A DNA stretch of 64,000 nucleotides from Alteromonas sp. BMJM2 (GCF_027257845.1 NZ_JAPVOT010000007.1:62001-126000), one strand, 5' to 3'. Numbered from the stretch's first letter, positions 1 through 7,993 are shown. A program made the numbers and translations. Notes: a model not told the origin generated them from the sequence alone.

Positions 1-168
1 TACAGCTAGAGCACCACATAAGATTGCTTCCAAACCTATACGAATAGCTGAAGTTTCTTCTTTGTCGTAAATCACGCGCAACAACGCAATGACTACGGCT
101 AGTAGCACACTGAGCAAAGCTGGAGGGATTTCTTTGAATTGTTCAAGCATTTTGGTAGGTCTTTTCAT
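1..168 (-). CDS. holin-like small membrane protein, 3' end outside window
   Basis: Reading leftward from an ATG at 168 there is an open frame of 56 codons that runs off the window edge. It begins MKRPTKMLEQFKEIPPALLS, followed by a hydrophobic segment (about residues 16-34), a charged turn (YDKEETS) and the start of a second hydrophobic segment. A short basic N-terminus with two or three closely spaced membrane helices is typical of phage holins, which open the inner membrane for endolysin release. It lies in the late leftward operon downstream of the tail genes, where N4-like phages keep lysis genes. The Shine-Dalgarno is weak, and ATG at 150 (M7) is an alternative start. The holin call is inferred from topology and position. 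Confidence 0.55.
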   Translation of the reverse strand, partial: MKRPTKMLEQFKEIPPALLSVLLAVVIALLRVIYDKEETSAIRIGLEAILCGALAV

Positions 169-319
169 GGAGGGATAGTACTTCAGTAGGTAATATACAG
201 TGAATTTATAACGCTTTCGTTAGTTTTTTAATCCTAACAAAACATCACGTTAACTACCTCGCATACTACCTAACATCGTTGGATTACCGTTATAGACTTT
301 CGTAGTTATTTAGTGGACT

Positions 320-349
320 AATAAAAAACAAAGGGGCTAACGCCCCTTT
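320..349 (-). terminator. intrinsic terminator of leftward late genes
   Basis: Stem AAAGGGGC (330-337) pairs with GCCCCTTT (342-349) around a four-base loop. On the minus strand the stem is followed by TGTTTTTT. It sits just past the stop codon of the 74-aa gene at 358, so it ends the tail-gene transcript. The holin at 168 would need read-through or its own promoter in 169-319, where I recognise no clear one. Confidence 0.75.
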
Positions 350-357
350 TTTATGTT

Positions 358-582
358 TTAAGTAGATACGGCTACTTTCGCATCCCCTGTTATCTCTGCT
401 TTCCATTGTCCGTTGGGAAGTTCTACAGCGACCATCTCGTCTTTTTCAAAGTCTTTTAAAAGGGTATACACGTCCATGCCTTGAATTTTGGCGAAAAGCT
501 TAACTGTGCCTGAGCCAAGTACGGTCTGGAAAAGGTATGTTCTCTCGCTAGAAGAGTGTACTTTGTTATGTTCTACTTTCAT
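358..582 (-). CDS. small phage protein of unknown function
   Basis: 74 aa, no recognised domain. It is the last gene of the leftward tail operon before a strong terminator. The sequence alternates hydrophobic and charged residues, looks like a small folded beta-rich protein, and shows neither signal peptide nor membrane helix. A purine-rich AGAG lies upstream of the ATG. Its position next to a tail appendage gene suggests a virion accessory or chaperone role, but nothing in the sequence proves that. Confidence 0.55.
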   Translation of the reverse strand: MKVEHNKVHSSSERTYLFQTVLGSGTVKLFAKIQGMDVYTLLKDFEKDEMVAVELPNGQWKAEITGDAKVAVST

Positions 583-604
583 TTTTTAATTCTCTGGATG
601 ATTG

Positions 605-649
605 AATAAGCAAGGAATGCTTATTGCGGGGTGACTCGGCAAAACCGAG
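605..649 (-). other. tandem hairpins between tail-region genes
   Basis: Two adjacent inverted repeats fill the gap between the genes ending at 582 and 670: AATAAGCA/TGCTTATT (605-612/618-625) and CTCGG/CCGAG (635-639/645-649). No T-tract follows either arm on the minus strand, so they look like an mRNA processing or stabilising structure rather than a terminator. Confidence 0.4.
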
Positions 650-669
650 CCAGTAATTTACCATGTTAA

Positions 670-969
670 CTAAACAGTTTCAGTTTCAGGTTGGTAGTAG
701 TTATCTATAAGATAGTTACCTTGCTCTTGGCTCAAGTAGACCCATCTTCCCTGGTGGTGTTTTTCATTTAATAATTTTTGATACTCTGAATCAAACTCTT
801 GAATATCTTCAATAGTCTGCATATCAATAACAGGCTGAACCGGTTTAGTGTGCGGTTGGGCAAATAGGTAAAAGTCACCATACTCTGCAGGAGTTGGGTA
901 GACCAATAGCATGTCTTTCAAGTCTTGGGTTTCAACCAGTTTAGTGTGTACAGCGTAAGTTTTATTCAC
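670..969 (-). CDS. phage protein next to tail appendage gene, unknown function
   Basis: 99 aa from a GTG start at 969, overlapping the stop of the upstream tail appendage gene by 8 bases, which implies translational coupling. The protein is acidic and rich in Gln, Tyr and Glu. I recognise no domain. Small genes placed directly after a tail fibre gene are often fibre-assembly chaperones. That is a contextual guess. Confidence 0.55.
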   Translation of the reverse strand: MNKTYAVHTKLVETQDLKDMLLVYPTPAEYGDFYLFAQPHTKPVQPVIDMQTIEDIQEFDSEYQKLLNEKHHQGRWVYLSQEQGNYLIDNYYQPETETV

Positions 970-2683
970 TTATATTCTCCAAGTCATCATTTGAGTCGTT
1001 TACCCACATATTGCCAACAAGATCGTATTTGAAAGAGTCATCAGGAGTGACATTCTCAATAGTTGCATTAGCCCCTGTCCCTTTATTTAGAATAGTGTTA
1101 CGAAAAGAGGTATAACGTTCGTTTATATCTATGTCTGTTATTAATTCGCCGTTGACGATTATTTTTGCGCTCGCCATTACACCCCTGAAATTAGGAACCC
1201 CAGTAGTGCCAGCAAACTTAATACCCAGCGAGTTTATTACAGGGTCTTCATTGCCTTTACTTGTGTAGTGTATAAGTTCACCGTCAATGGACACAGCTAC
1301 GTTATTATCAGTATTAAAAATTCGGACTTTTCTTAGTTTGTTTTTGTCATGGTAACTTTTTGCGTCTCCCCCTATAAAATCAGAAACACTTGTTGGCAAG
1401 AAAACCCTACCATCTTGGATATCAAGTATACCTGCCCTATCTTTACCCTCTGTAGAGTGTTTGTTGGCCATGAAGTAAGCACCCTGGGTAGGTATTACAC
1501 AGATTATCTCAACTTCCCATGAACCATACCGAGGTAAAGTAATTAATTGATTGAGGTCAACATGCATACCGGTCGCTATGTCAAAGTGAGTAAAGTACCT
1601 AGAAACATTTGATACGTATTGAGGAACCATTAACTCTTTAATCGAAATGTCGTTAATTATGAATTTGTGACCTACTATTCCCCCTTTCATAATAATATCT
1701 AGCCTTTCTGTATTGCTGATAGTAACCTTATTTTTGCCTACACTTAGTCCACTAGCACTAACAGCCCCATAATCATTTATGTCTACTGAGCGGTCGAGCC
1801 TCTCAACGTCCAAGCTAACTAAGTAAGTACGGTCACGTTCAAACCCTCTTATAGTTGTACCGACCCAGTTACTTTCAGTTAACCTCTCCAAAGTTATAGA
1901 GTTATCATTTACAATTAAATTTGAAGATTCCTGTGGCCCTACCTTAAATGATTCATTTCCTGACCACTCTTCTTTCTCGCTTACAAGATCACCACCAACA
2001 AAATTGAAGCCAGTAGAAGAGTTGTCATCTATGTTAATAAACGTGCCATTATTGTTGCTGATTAATTCTCTGACTGTATTTTTTGATGGGGAGTAATATT
2101 CATCAATTGGCATATCAAAAACTGTTATATCGTCTGACATGATTTTTATGTTCGACAATAAACCTCTGAAATACCCATAAGAGTTACCATTTGCAGTTGT
2201 ATCAAATCGAGCACCAACGGTAACACGGTAAGAATCTGCAATAGCTGAAACCTTGTCATGTATTCCCCCGTATTCATACACACCATCTACAAAAACAGAA
2301 AACTCACCTGAAACCCTGTTAAGAAGTAATTTAATTACGTGAAGCTTGCCATCTCTTAAACTTGAAGCTCCCGAAGATAAAGTATAACCCGCAGAAAAAA
2401 ACTTAGGGTTATTACCACTATCCAGGCGCAATCCAAAAAGATCGTCTTCATACTCAGTTGACAAACTAACTAGGTAATTATCAGATGACCCCTCGCTCTT
2501 AAAAACAGCTTCAATAGTTATTAGCTTGCCTGTCAGAGTAATGTCCTCATGGGTAGTAATATAGGTATTACTAATAGGATCAAATTTTGTAAAAAACCTA
2601 CCTGAAAAGATGCTAACTAAACCAAGAATGGATTTAATTACGGGCTTTTTTACTCCCCTTATTACAGATTTAACAATATTCAT
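962..2683 (-). CDS. tail appendage/fibre protein with LamG-like repeats
   Basis: 573 aa. Two related stretches of about 190 residues (roughly 30-200 and 370-550) each carry the pattern of a concanavalin/LamG-type beta-sandwich: a stretch like LHVIKLLLNRVSGEFSVFVD in the first and KVRIFNTDNNVAVSIDGELI in the second, each followed by a GV-M/L-S-K-I strand. Such modules bind surface carbohydrate in phage tail fibres and appendages. ATG 2683 is preferred over the in-frame GTG at 2692 because it forms a TAATG overlap with the upstream stop and has a GGTGGGTG sequence before it. It occupies the place of the N4 tail/appendage genes and is likely a host-range determinant. Confidence 0.65.
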   Translation of the reverse strand: MNIVKSVIRGVKKPVIKSILGLVSIFSGRFFTKFDPISNTYITTHEDITLTGKLITIEAVFKSEGSSDNYLVSLSTEYEDDLFGLRLDSGNNPKFFSAGYTLSSGASSLRDGKLHVIKLLLNRVSGEFSVFVDGVYEYGGIHDKVSAIADSYRVTVGARFDTTANGNSYGYFRGLLSNIKIMSDDITVFDMPIDEYYSPSKNTVRELISNNNGTFINIDDNSSTGFNFVGGDLVSEKEEWSGNESFKVGPQESSNLIVNDNSITLERLTESNWVGTTIRGFERDRTYLVSLDVERLDRSVDINDYGAVSASGLSVGKNKVTISNTERLDIIMKGGIVGHKFIINDISIKELMVPQYVSNVSRYFTHFDIATGMHVDLNQLITLPRYGSWEVEIICVIPTQGAYFMANKHSTEGKDRAGILDIQDGRVFLPTSVSDFIGGDAKSYHDKNKLRKVRIFNTDNNVAVSIDGELIHYTSKGNEDPVINSLGIKFAGTTGVPNFRGVMASAKIIVNGELITDIDINERYTSFRNTILNKGTGANATIENVTPDDSFKYDLVGNMWVNDSNDDLENISE

Positions 2684-3390
2684 TACACCCACCCACTATC
2701 TCTATGGCGCTGCGCAGTAGGCGTAGGCTCAGGAACCATGCCGCTCTCTTCAATTTGAGCTACCAGCTTTTCAAATATCTGCATCTTTACTTGCCCTTCT
2801 TGGATTGATTCAATATTGCCACCGGAACCAAGCACCTTACCTGCACAGAACTGCAGCAGTATTTCTACAAGGTACTCAGGTATATCTAAGTCAATGGTTT
2901 CAGGGTCTATGCGTTTTGACATAGGTATTCTTGGGTGATTGGCTTGGTAAGTAATTGAGTAAATGCCCGGCACGGGGTCATCAAATTTAATGCGTGACGC
3001 ATCAACGAGTACCGTGTCTTCTGCAAACTCGTTATTAAATACAATGGGTGTACCGTCTTCATCATTGATACCAATGACAGCAAGAACGTTGTCTTCAAAC
3101 ACTACGCCCTCGTCTAATAGATAGAAGTCTTTTACATCGTCTGTCGGAAGCATACTGGTGCGTGCCACTGAGCTTGATAGTAAATACTCTTTCCTGTCAC
3201 TGGTGACTTCTAAGTTAAGCCGCTTAACAACAAGAGGAAGTCTTACATGCAGTCGCGTTAAGCCAAGATTAATAATCGACACCATGCGTGGATAGTCTTT
3301 AACTGCTATCTTGCCCGAGTCGTCAGTACCAATGCTGTACTGTGCTAATTCACCAAAAGATAGGTGATCAAAAAATTCTGATAGTTTCAT
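2683..3390 (-). CDS. N4 gp67-like virion (adaptor/neck) protein
   Basis: 235 aa, directly downstream of the large terminase (14-base gap) and coupled to the tail appendage gene. The protein starts with an amphipathic MKLSEFFDHLSFGELAQYSI helix and shows the mixed helix/beta layout of podoviral head-tail adaptor proteins. Near the C-terminus it has a helical LVEILLQFCAGK segment. In N4 the gene beside terminase gp68 is gp67, a roughly 30-kDa virion protein, and position and size agree. The assignment is by synteny, and structural role as an adaptor is inference. Confidence 0.6.
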   Translation of the reverse strand: MKLSEFFDHLSFGELAQYSIGTDDSGKIAVKDYPRMVSIINLGLTRLHVRLPLVVKRLNLEVTSDRKEYLLSSSVARTSMLPTDDVKDFYLLDEGVVFEDNVLAVIGINDEDGTPIVFNNEFAEDTVLVDASRIKFDDPVPGIYSITYQANHPRIPMSKRIDPETIDLDIPEYLVEILLQFCAGKVLGSGGNIESIQEGQVKMQIFEKLVAQIEESGMVPEPTPTAQRHRDSGWV

Positions 3391-3404
3391 GGAAGTCCGT
3401 GGGG

Positions 3405-5024
3405 TTATACGATGTAGGAATCTATGGTGTTTTCTTCGTAGTCATCGTCATCGTCTAAATCCCAAATGTCAGTTTGTTCATTAGCACGCATGTTCGAATC
3501 TTCAGAAGGGCGCCAAGTGTTAAGCAGCGAAAGCATTGAAATGGTATCGATGAAGTCGTCGTTCTTAGACTTAAAGCCACCTTTTGAAGCAAGACTCAGT
3601 TCGTCTACTGCTTCTCTCAACTCTTTGCCAGTTTTGCGTTCGTGTGGGAAGTACATCTTACCCATCTTGAACAGAGGTAGGACGGTATTGAAACGAACCA
3701 ACTTTTGAGTGTTGGGCCTAATACCTGGGTTTCCGTTGTTGTTCTCTGAAGCCAGTGTGAAGTAAATACTTCGAATCAACATTTGCTCTTGTACCCATTG
3801 TACAAAACCACCCTGCTGACCACTTACTTCTATACCTACTTCTTGTGGTCGGTATATCTGAGCCAATCTGAACAAGTCGTCTATGTTCTTGTCCATGAGC
3901 TGCCGCTCTACAATACCATCAACCCAGAACCAATCGCCATTACTGTTTAAGGCCCAAACGCTTATTACCGAGTAGTCAGCACTGGTTCTTTCAGATGTGG
4001 CGAAGTCGGTTGTAATGTAGAAGTTAAACTTGTTTCGGTTTGTCATAACGTTCTGCAGACTGTACCAACGAATATCGTTATCACTTACAAGTCTGTCTTC
4101 GTCTGACATGATGCGAAGCATGAGCTCTTGGTTGAATGTATCAACCTTGCCGAGCTTCATAGCCGTGTTGTATTGCTCTAAAACGTAATCATAGGTGAAT
4201 CGGTCAGGCCATGATCCTTTGAACTCGTGACGCTCACATGGGAACTTCTCACACACAGGAAACACGTTAACTTGCCAAGCACCTGACTCAACGGCCTTGT
4301 ACAAAGGATCCTTCGCGTTAAATGGCGTACCCGACCAGATAATCATGTTTCTGCTTGGATGCAGTGCGTAGGTAACCGCTTTGTATATCGTGGCTTCTAC
4401 GTTCTCTATGATAGTCGGTGACTTAGCATCTTCATCTGAAAACAAATCATCCAGTACAGCTAGCTGTGGGCGTTTACCCATCTCTTTAGCACCACGAACA
4501 CCTGTCTTGGCACCGTAGCCCTTAATTACTAGCTTCTTACCATCAGCGTTTACAAACTCCCACCGTGTGTCTGTGAACCTTACATTGGGAACAACCTCTT
4601 TTAAGAACTCAGAGTTGTCATACCTAAACTCCAGGTTCTTACGCATATTCTTAACACCGTTATCGATGCTATCAGAAACATACAAAGCCAAGTCCACTGA
4701 ACCAAACCCAGTAAGCTCACCATACACAGCAAGGTACAAGAACAGGTATTCACCCATTACGGTGGTCTTTGCGATACCACGGTGACATAGGTTAACAATT
4801 CGAGTACCACCTTCTGTAATGGTATCGAGCATGTAATAGTGAACCAGTGGAGTTAAGTTCTCTTCCCCATCAGCCCCGTTAACCATCTTAATAAAGTTAA
4901 CAAAGTTAAGGGCGAAGTCCGAAGGAACGTAGCCCTTGGGTGTTGAGTAGTTAGCAGTATTTAGGTGATCTTCTACCGATAAAATAACTTCTTCTACACC
5001 TTGGTTTATTCGGCTCTTAATCAT
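3405..5024 (-). CDS. terminase large subunit (N4 gp68-like)
   Basis: 539 aa packaging motor. An ATPase half has a divergent P-loop HRGIAKTT and a Walker B AVLDDLFSDED. A C-terminal RNase-H-like nuclease half shows TTDFATSERTSADYSV, GIEVSGQQGG and the terminal acidic DDFIDTISML. I chose ATG 5024 (MIKSRINQ) over the upstream in-frame start because GAGG precedes it at the right distance and it overlaps the small-subunit candidate by 8 bases. The protein cuts concatemeric DNA and drives it into the procapsid. It is the right-most gene pair of N4-type virion genomes and is transcribed toward the genome interior, as here. Confidence 0.88.
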   Translation of the reverse strand: MIKSRINQGVEEVILSVEDHLNTANYSTPKGYVPSDFALNFVNFIKMVNGADGEENLTPLVHYYMLDTITEGGTRIVNLCHRGIAKTTVMGEYLFLYLAVYGELTGFGSVDLALYVSDSIDNGVKNMRKNLEFRYDNSEFLKEVVPNVRFTDTRWEFVNADGKKLVIKGYGAKTGVRGAKEMGKRPQLAVLDDLFSDEDAKSPTIIENVEATIYKAVTYALHPSRNMIIWSGTPFNAKDPLYKAVESGAWQVNVFPVCEKFPCERHEFKGSWPDRFTYDYVLEQYNTAMKLGKVDTFNQELMLRIMSDEDRLVSDNDIRWYSLQNVMTNRNKFNFYITTDFATSERTSADYSVISVWALNSNGDWFWVDGIVERQLMDKNIDDLFRLAQIYRPQEVGIEVSGQQGGFVQWVQEQMLIRSIYFTLASENNNGNPGIRPNTQKLVRFNTVLPLFKMGKMYFPHERKTGKELREAVDELSLASKGGFKSKNDDFIDTISMLSLLNTWRPSEDSNMRANEQTDIWDLDDDDDYEENTIDSYIV

Positions 5025-5709
5025 CAGACACCTCGTAATCGGCATCTATAATTTTACTGTGTGCTACCTCTTGTGCATTGGCCCCGCCCGATTCAATAAG
5101 CGTTCGCTGCTGCGCAGCCAACTCTGCAGACTGGCGTTTCAACTGACCAATAATACTGTCTTCTTTAACAGAAACTTCTAATTCAACTTGTTGCTTCTCA
5201 GGCATTTTAAGCTGAGTAAGAATACTATTAGCCGCATCACTACGAACCTTCTCACTCTTGGCGTACATCATCAGTTCAGCCTGAGTATTAAGCGCCTTCT
5301 GATATAAGTCCTGGTTCAGTATGTAAGACGGTATTAACGTCTGTTCGAGGATTAAGTTAACTAACTTAGATTTGTTATAAGCAGTGACATAACTGGCTAT
5401 GTCTTTGGCAGGAACACCTTGTGAATTAAACCTATCAATCTTGTCAGGGAACGTTAGTGAATAAGACTTGATATTGGTACAACCCATCAACTTGTAACTA
5501 ACGTAACGAACAGCATCAAGATAACTACTTACCTTAAACTTACCGTTCTTAAGAACATGCGTATAACTCATTAAGTTATCGCGGTAGTTCTCATACATTT
5601 CAGGGTCAACAATTGTGGCATTAATACCATCAATCAATTCTTGGTTTATGCTCTTTTTAAACTGGTCTGGGAGCGCAGACTTTATTTCATCTACGGTAAG
5701 TTCATTCAT
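5017..5709 (-). CDS. N4 gp69-like protein, probable small terminase
   Basis: 230 aa, immediately upstream of and coupled to the large terminase. No motif is diagnostic, but a helical N-terminus (VDEIKSALPDQFKKSINQEL) and a charged, Gln-rich C-terminus fit DNA-binding small terminase subunits, and N4 has a gene of unknown mechanism (gp69) in this place. The open frame extends to 5799, but that extension is Ser/Pro-rich and has no ribosome site. ATG 5709 also lacks a clear Shine-Dalgarno, so the start is uncertain. Confidence 0.55.
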   Translation of the reverse strand: MNELTVDEIKSALPDQFKKSINQELIDGINATIVDPEMYENYRDNLMSYTHVLKNGKFKVSSYLDAVRYVSYKLMGCTNIKSYSLTFPDKIDRFNSQGVPAKDIASYVTAYNKSKLVNLILEQTLIPSYILNQDLYQKALNTQAELMMYAKSEKVRSDAANSILTQLKMPEKQQVELEVSVKEDSIIGQLKRQSAELAAQQRTLIESGGANAQEVAHSKIIDADYEVSDD

Positions 5710-5989
5710 GTGAGGTCTTATAGGAGGGAGGGAAGGAATGTAACTGGACTGTGCTGAAGACAGTCTCGAAGGAGTTGTCACTTTACCACTGAAACACATA
5801 CTCGCAAAGTCTCGAGAGTATTGTTCAAATTTTATACGTCAACTTTTTCAAAATTATAATAATTAGGTACGAGTTCATTACTACCGTATTTCGTTCAGGA
5901 ACGAAAGACTACCCCCCCCCCCCACCTAAAGCACACAACGCTATCGCGTAGTTATGGCAATCAAGCCTTCAACATCAAGGAACTTCATC
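5710..5989. promoter_or_regulatory. divergent control region, probable joint of the phage genome ends
   Basis: This is the only place in the prophage arm where leftward late genes and rightward early genes face away from each other. In N4 those two gene sets lie at opposite ends of the linear virion DNA, so a circularised and integrated genome should have its joined ends here. Visible structure: a perfect 8-bp hairpin TTTCGTTC/GAACGAAA (5889-5896/5899-5906), a run of twelve C (5912-5923), the repeat AAAGCACACAAC (5928-5939) and an early-promoter-type hairpin (5938-5949). The AT-rich part 5820-5880 is a plausible place for a leftward promoter, but I could not define one. Confidence 0.5.
5938..5949 (+). 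promoter_or_regulatory. N4-type hairpin promoter candidate 1
   Basis: ACGC-TATC-GCGT hairpin followed at once by AGTTATGGCAATC. It stands 40 bases before the first rightward early gene. The tail AGTNATGGCAAT is shared with candidate 2. Confidence 0.5.
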
Positions 5990-6208
5990 ATGTTATCAGC
6001 AGTAGCTCAATTCTTTCACGTAATCACTCTTCTATTCACATCAGCAGAAGACGCAGCAATATCCCTCAACAAAGCAACAGGTGTTATGCGTAGCAACGTA
6101 GAACATTGGGAACAAACAGAGAAGCTCAAGCTTCAAGATAAACTAGCTCAAGCTAAGGCTGAATCAGCAGCTAACGTTAAACTTATCAACAAGGAGAAAG
6201 AAGCTTAG
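5990..6208 (+). CDS. first early protein, small, unknown
   Basis: 72 aa, starting MLSAVAQFFHVITLL. ATG 5990 is preferred to the in-frame ATG at 5954 because AAGGA lies 8 bases before it and the longer form would begin inside the promoter tail. The N-terminal third is hydrophobic (possible membrane anchor). The rest is a highly charged Ala/Lys/Glu/Gln helix likely to form a coiled coil. It is the first gene after the divergent control region and ends inside a strong terminator, so it is a one-gene unit, probably among the first genes expressed on infection. Function unknown. Confidence 0.6.
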   Translation: MLSAVAQFFHVITLLFTSAEDAAISLNKATGVMRSNVEHWEQTEKLKLQDKLAQAKAESAANVKLINKEKEA

Positions 6209-6222
6209 GCTTCTTTCTTTTT
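6196..6222 (+). terminator. intrinsic terminator after first early gene
   Basis: Perfect 9-bp stem GAAAGAAGC/GCTTCTTTC (6196-6204/6209-6217) around TTAG, followed by a T-rich tract. The stop codon lies in the loop. Confidence 0.8.
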
Positions 6223-6468
6223 CCTAAGAGCACACAACTAAAGCACACAACACACTAAGACAGTTCTTATTCACCTTCTTATTAACTACATTAGATAGTT
6301 CTACTCAGACGCGCTGTATCACATCATGTGAAGAGCATAGTTAACCTAGTGTACTTGCTTACCTTATCTATAGTTATGAGCGTAGTGTGTGACTGAGTGG
6401 CTATAAACAGTATTAACCTTTCATCCGATACTCTATCTACTCATTACATCATACCGATACAAAGACTA
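6223..6468. other. non-coding early leader region with direct repeats
   Basis: No convincing gene. It holds two copies of (A)GAGCACACAAC/AAAGCACACAAC (6227-6238, 6240-6251) and AT-rich sequence before the next hairpin promoter candidate. The same repeat occurs at 5928-5939 and, with one change, at 8029-8040. Confidence 0.4.
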
Positions 6469-6482
6469 TGTGCTAACGCACA
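6469..6482 (+). promoter_or_regulatory. N4-type hairpin promoter candidate 2
   Basis: TGTGC-TAAC-GCACA hairpin followed by GTGATGGCAATG. It lies 46 bases before the start of the next early gene, with a CTTATGAGGA ribosome-site element between. Confidence 0.55.
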
Positions 6483-6527
6483 GTGATGGCAATGTTGCCT
6501 TGGTCATCAACTTATGAGGATTTGATT

Positions 6528-6866
6528 ATGACTACTTCTATTAAACTACAGTTAGGTTCTACTGTTATCTACAAGAACGAGACTTGGTTAGCTGTTGCTT
6601 ATGATGGTGTTAGTAAACTCACTATCATGCAACCTAACAAGGGTAATGTTAAACGTACCATTAACCCTAAGTCTTTAACTGCTGTTACCAATGTTATTGG
6701 TGCTCAACTCTATGAAGTTGAGAACTTAACTAATACTCAATTGGGCTTGCGTTACTTAGTAACTAGTAAAGGTTACATCATCAGTAAGAAGACTCTTAAG
6801 CTAATTAACTGCGTTAAGCTTAAGTGCCAAATCATGAGTAGTGTTGGTACAACGCTAGTCTCTTAA
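6528..6866 (+). CDS. small early phage protein, unknown
   Basis: 112 aa beginning MTTSIKLQLGSTVIYKNETW. ATG 6528 follows TTATGAGGA by 7 bases. Upstream in-frame codons belong to the leader. The protein is basic and beta-rich with a compact layout resembling small nucleic-acid-binding or inhibitor proteins, but no family is recognised. It is bracketed by hairpins on both sides, so it is probably its own transcription unit. Confidence 0.6.
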   Translation: MTTSIKLQLGSTVIYKNETWLAVAYDGVSKLTIMQPNKGNVKRTINPKSLTAVTNVIGAQLYEVENLTNTQLGLRYLVTSKGYIISKKTLKLINCVKLKCQIMSSVGTTLVS

Positions 6867-6872
6867 TCTATT

Positions 6873-6900
6873 TGCAGACGAAGGCTTCGCCTTCGCTGCA
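6873..6900 (+). promoter_or_regulatory. strong hairpin with TTC loop (promoter candidate 3)
   Basis: CGAAGGC-TTC-GCCTTCG (6879-6895), extended by TGCAG/CTGCA with one bulged A to 12 bp. No T-tract follows, so it is not an ordinary terminator. The loop fits the TCC/TAC/TTC series of the other candidates, but the AGTNATGG tail is missing. Confidence 0.35.
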
Positions 6901-6911
6901 CTTAATTCTTT

Positions 6912-6926
6912 TGCAGCAGAGCTGCA
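6912..6926 (+). promoter_or_regulatory. hairpin promoter candidate 4
   Basis: TGCAGC-AGA-GCTGCA (6912-6917/6921-6926), followed by GTAATGG. The tail matches the family although the loop sequence is different. It lies 40 bases before the gene at 6966. Confidence 0.4.
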
Positions 6927-6965
6927 GTAATGGAATTTTTAGTTCAACTATGAGGATTATTGAAC

Positions 6966-7220
6966 ATGACAAATGAAACTGTTGCTTACATCGAGTTAGT
7001 TGGCCACAAGTATGTCCACGTATTGACATTAGTTGACGGTAATCACCGTTACTCTGATGAACAACGTAAAGTAGGGCAACTCAGCTTGTTATTAGATGGT
7101 GAGTGGGTTGTACCTGCTAAATGGAACTTCGTTCCTGACCACTTGGAAGATGGTGCTTACCTTCCTGATAAGTTCATTCTACATGCTAACGAAATGCATG
7201 AAGAAATAGACTTCGATTAA
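6966..7220 (+). CDS. small early phage protein, unknown
   Basis: 84 aa, acidic, no recognised domain. ATG 6966 is preferred over the in-frame TTG at 6960 because GAGGA lies 9 bases upstream of the ATG and only 3 from the TTG. The leader contains the AACTATGAGGA element common to these early genes. Short beta-strand-like stretches (TVAYIELVG, KYVHVLTLV) precede an acidic C-terminus. Function unknown. Confidence 0.6.
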   Translation: MTNETVAYIELVGHKYVHVLTLVDGNHRYSDEQRKVGQLSLLLDGEWVVPAKWNFVPDHLEDGAYLPDKFILHANEMHEEIDFD

Positions 7221-7236
7221 CCTATTTGCCGTCATG

Positions 7237-7248
7237 CTGCTAACGCAG
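7237..7248 (+). promoter_or_regulatory. hairpin promoter candidate 5
   Basis: CTGC-TAAC-GCAG followed by TGTGATGGC. It is 38 bases before the next gene, with AACTATGAGGA between. Confidence 0.45.
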
Positions 7249-7286
7249 TGTGATGGCTGTTTAAATTTAACTATGAGGAAATATTT

Positions 7287-7508
7287 ATGTCTTTAATCGC
7301 TAAACATGTACCGGCTACTGTATTGAACAAACTAAGCAGAGTTTATCAACGTGAAATTACTGCTGATAAACATGAGCAGAACTTCAAACAGTGGATGGAT
7401 GAATTTGGTATCACTGACCATCTTTACCACGATAGTGGTGACATCGATGAAGAACTACTTCTTGATATGTTTTACGACTATGTTGCTTCTGATGTTAGTT
7501 ACATTTAA
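7287..7508 (+). CDS. small early phage protein, unknown
   Basis: 73 aa, acidic, helical, no recognised domain. The start is set by CTATGAGGAA ending 6 bases before ATG 7287. It is followed after 15 bases by another small gene, so 7287-7941 is probably one three-gene unit behind hairpin candidate 5. Confidence 0.6.
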   Translation: MSLIAKHVPATVLNKLSRVYQREITADKHEQNFKQWMDEFGITDHLYHDSGDIDEELLLDMFYDYVASDVSYI

Positions 7509-7523
7509 CTGTAGAGGTTAGTC

Positions 7524-7682
7524 ATGCAAACTGAACAAGATATTAAACGTCAATTGATATTGTATGCATCTCAACTAGCTGACTCTGTATTGCTTAGTGA
7601 GAATACCAGTGGAGGTCAGAAAGACCTCGCTGAACATATCAATAAGAAGCTCAAGCAGCTTCGTGAAATCAAAAACAAATAG
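7524..7682 (+). CDS. 52-aa early phage protein, unknown
   Basis: Open frame from ATG 7524 to TAG 7682 with GAGG 5 bases upstream. The product (starts MQTEQDIKRQLILYASQLAD) is predicted to be almost entirely helical, with Lys/Glu-rich C-terminus (HINKKLKQLREIKNK), as in small dimeric helical proteins. It fits tightly between genes ending at 7508 and starting at 7690, which supports it being real. Confidence 0.55.
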   Translation: MQTEQDIKRQLILYASQLADSVLLSENTSGGQKDLAEHINKKLKQLREIKNK

Positions 7683-7689
7683 GACTTAT

Positions 7690-7941
7690 ATGACTAAGCA
7701 ATATGGTCAAACTCTAGTTGACGTAGACTTCCGTGAACTAGAGATTAAAACAGCTAATAGGTTAGCTGGTCGTAATAGCACTGATAAAGTAATTGCTATG
7801 TATCTGCTTTACGGTGCATCAATTAAGCGAGTAACTCGCCAATACGGTTGGCGTAGGACTCGTGTTGTTATGAAGCGATTAGGCATCTCATTTAGAGTGA
7901 ATAAGAGATTCAGTAAGATAACTATAAGTAATACTCTTTAA
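7690..7941 (+). CDS. small basic HTH-like early protein
   Basis: 83 aa. ATG 7690 follows the AGGA that overlaps the previous stop. The longer in-frame start at 7597 lies inside the preceding gene and is rejected. The middle (VIAMYLLYGASIKRVTRQYGW followed by RRTRVVMKRL) has the look of a helix-turn-helix: helix, turn at Gly-Ala-Ser, and a recognition helix rich in Arg. A DNA-binding regulator acting early in infection is plausible. I cannot name a family. Confidence 0.55.
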   Translation: MTKQYGQTLVDVDFRELEIKTANRLAGRNSTDKVIAMYLLYGASIKRVTRQYGWRRTRVVMKRLGISFRVNKRFSKITISNTL

Positions 7942-7964
7942 TACTAACTATATATAAATATAAA

Positions 7965-7993
7965 GGGTACATAGGGCGAAGCCCAATGTACCC
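7965..7993 (+). terminator. long hairpin after three-gene early unit
   Basis: GGGTACAT/ATGTACCC with inner GGGC-GAA-GCCC, separated by one A/A mismatch. It begins 24 bases past a stop codon. The sequence after it is A/T-rich without a clean T-run, so termination is likely but not textbook. Confidence 0.45.

Noticed and set aside
3466..3708. Plus-strand frames over the terminase, tpiA, glmM and ftsH genes
   Set aside because: Antisense shadows of well-supported genes with no ribosome site or family resemblance.
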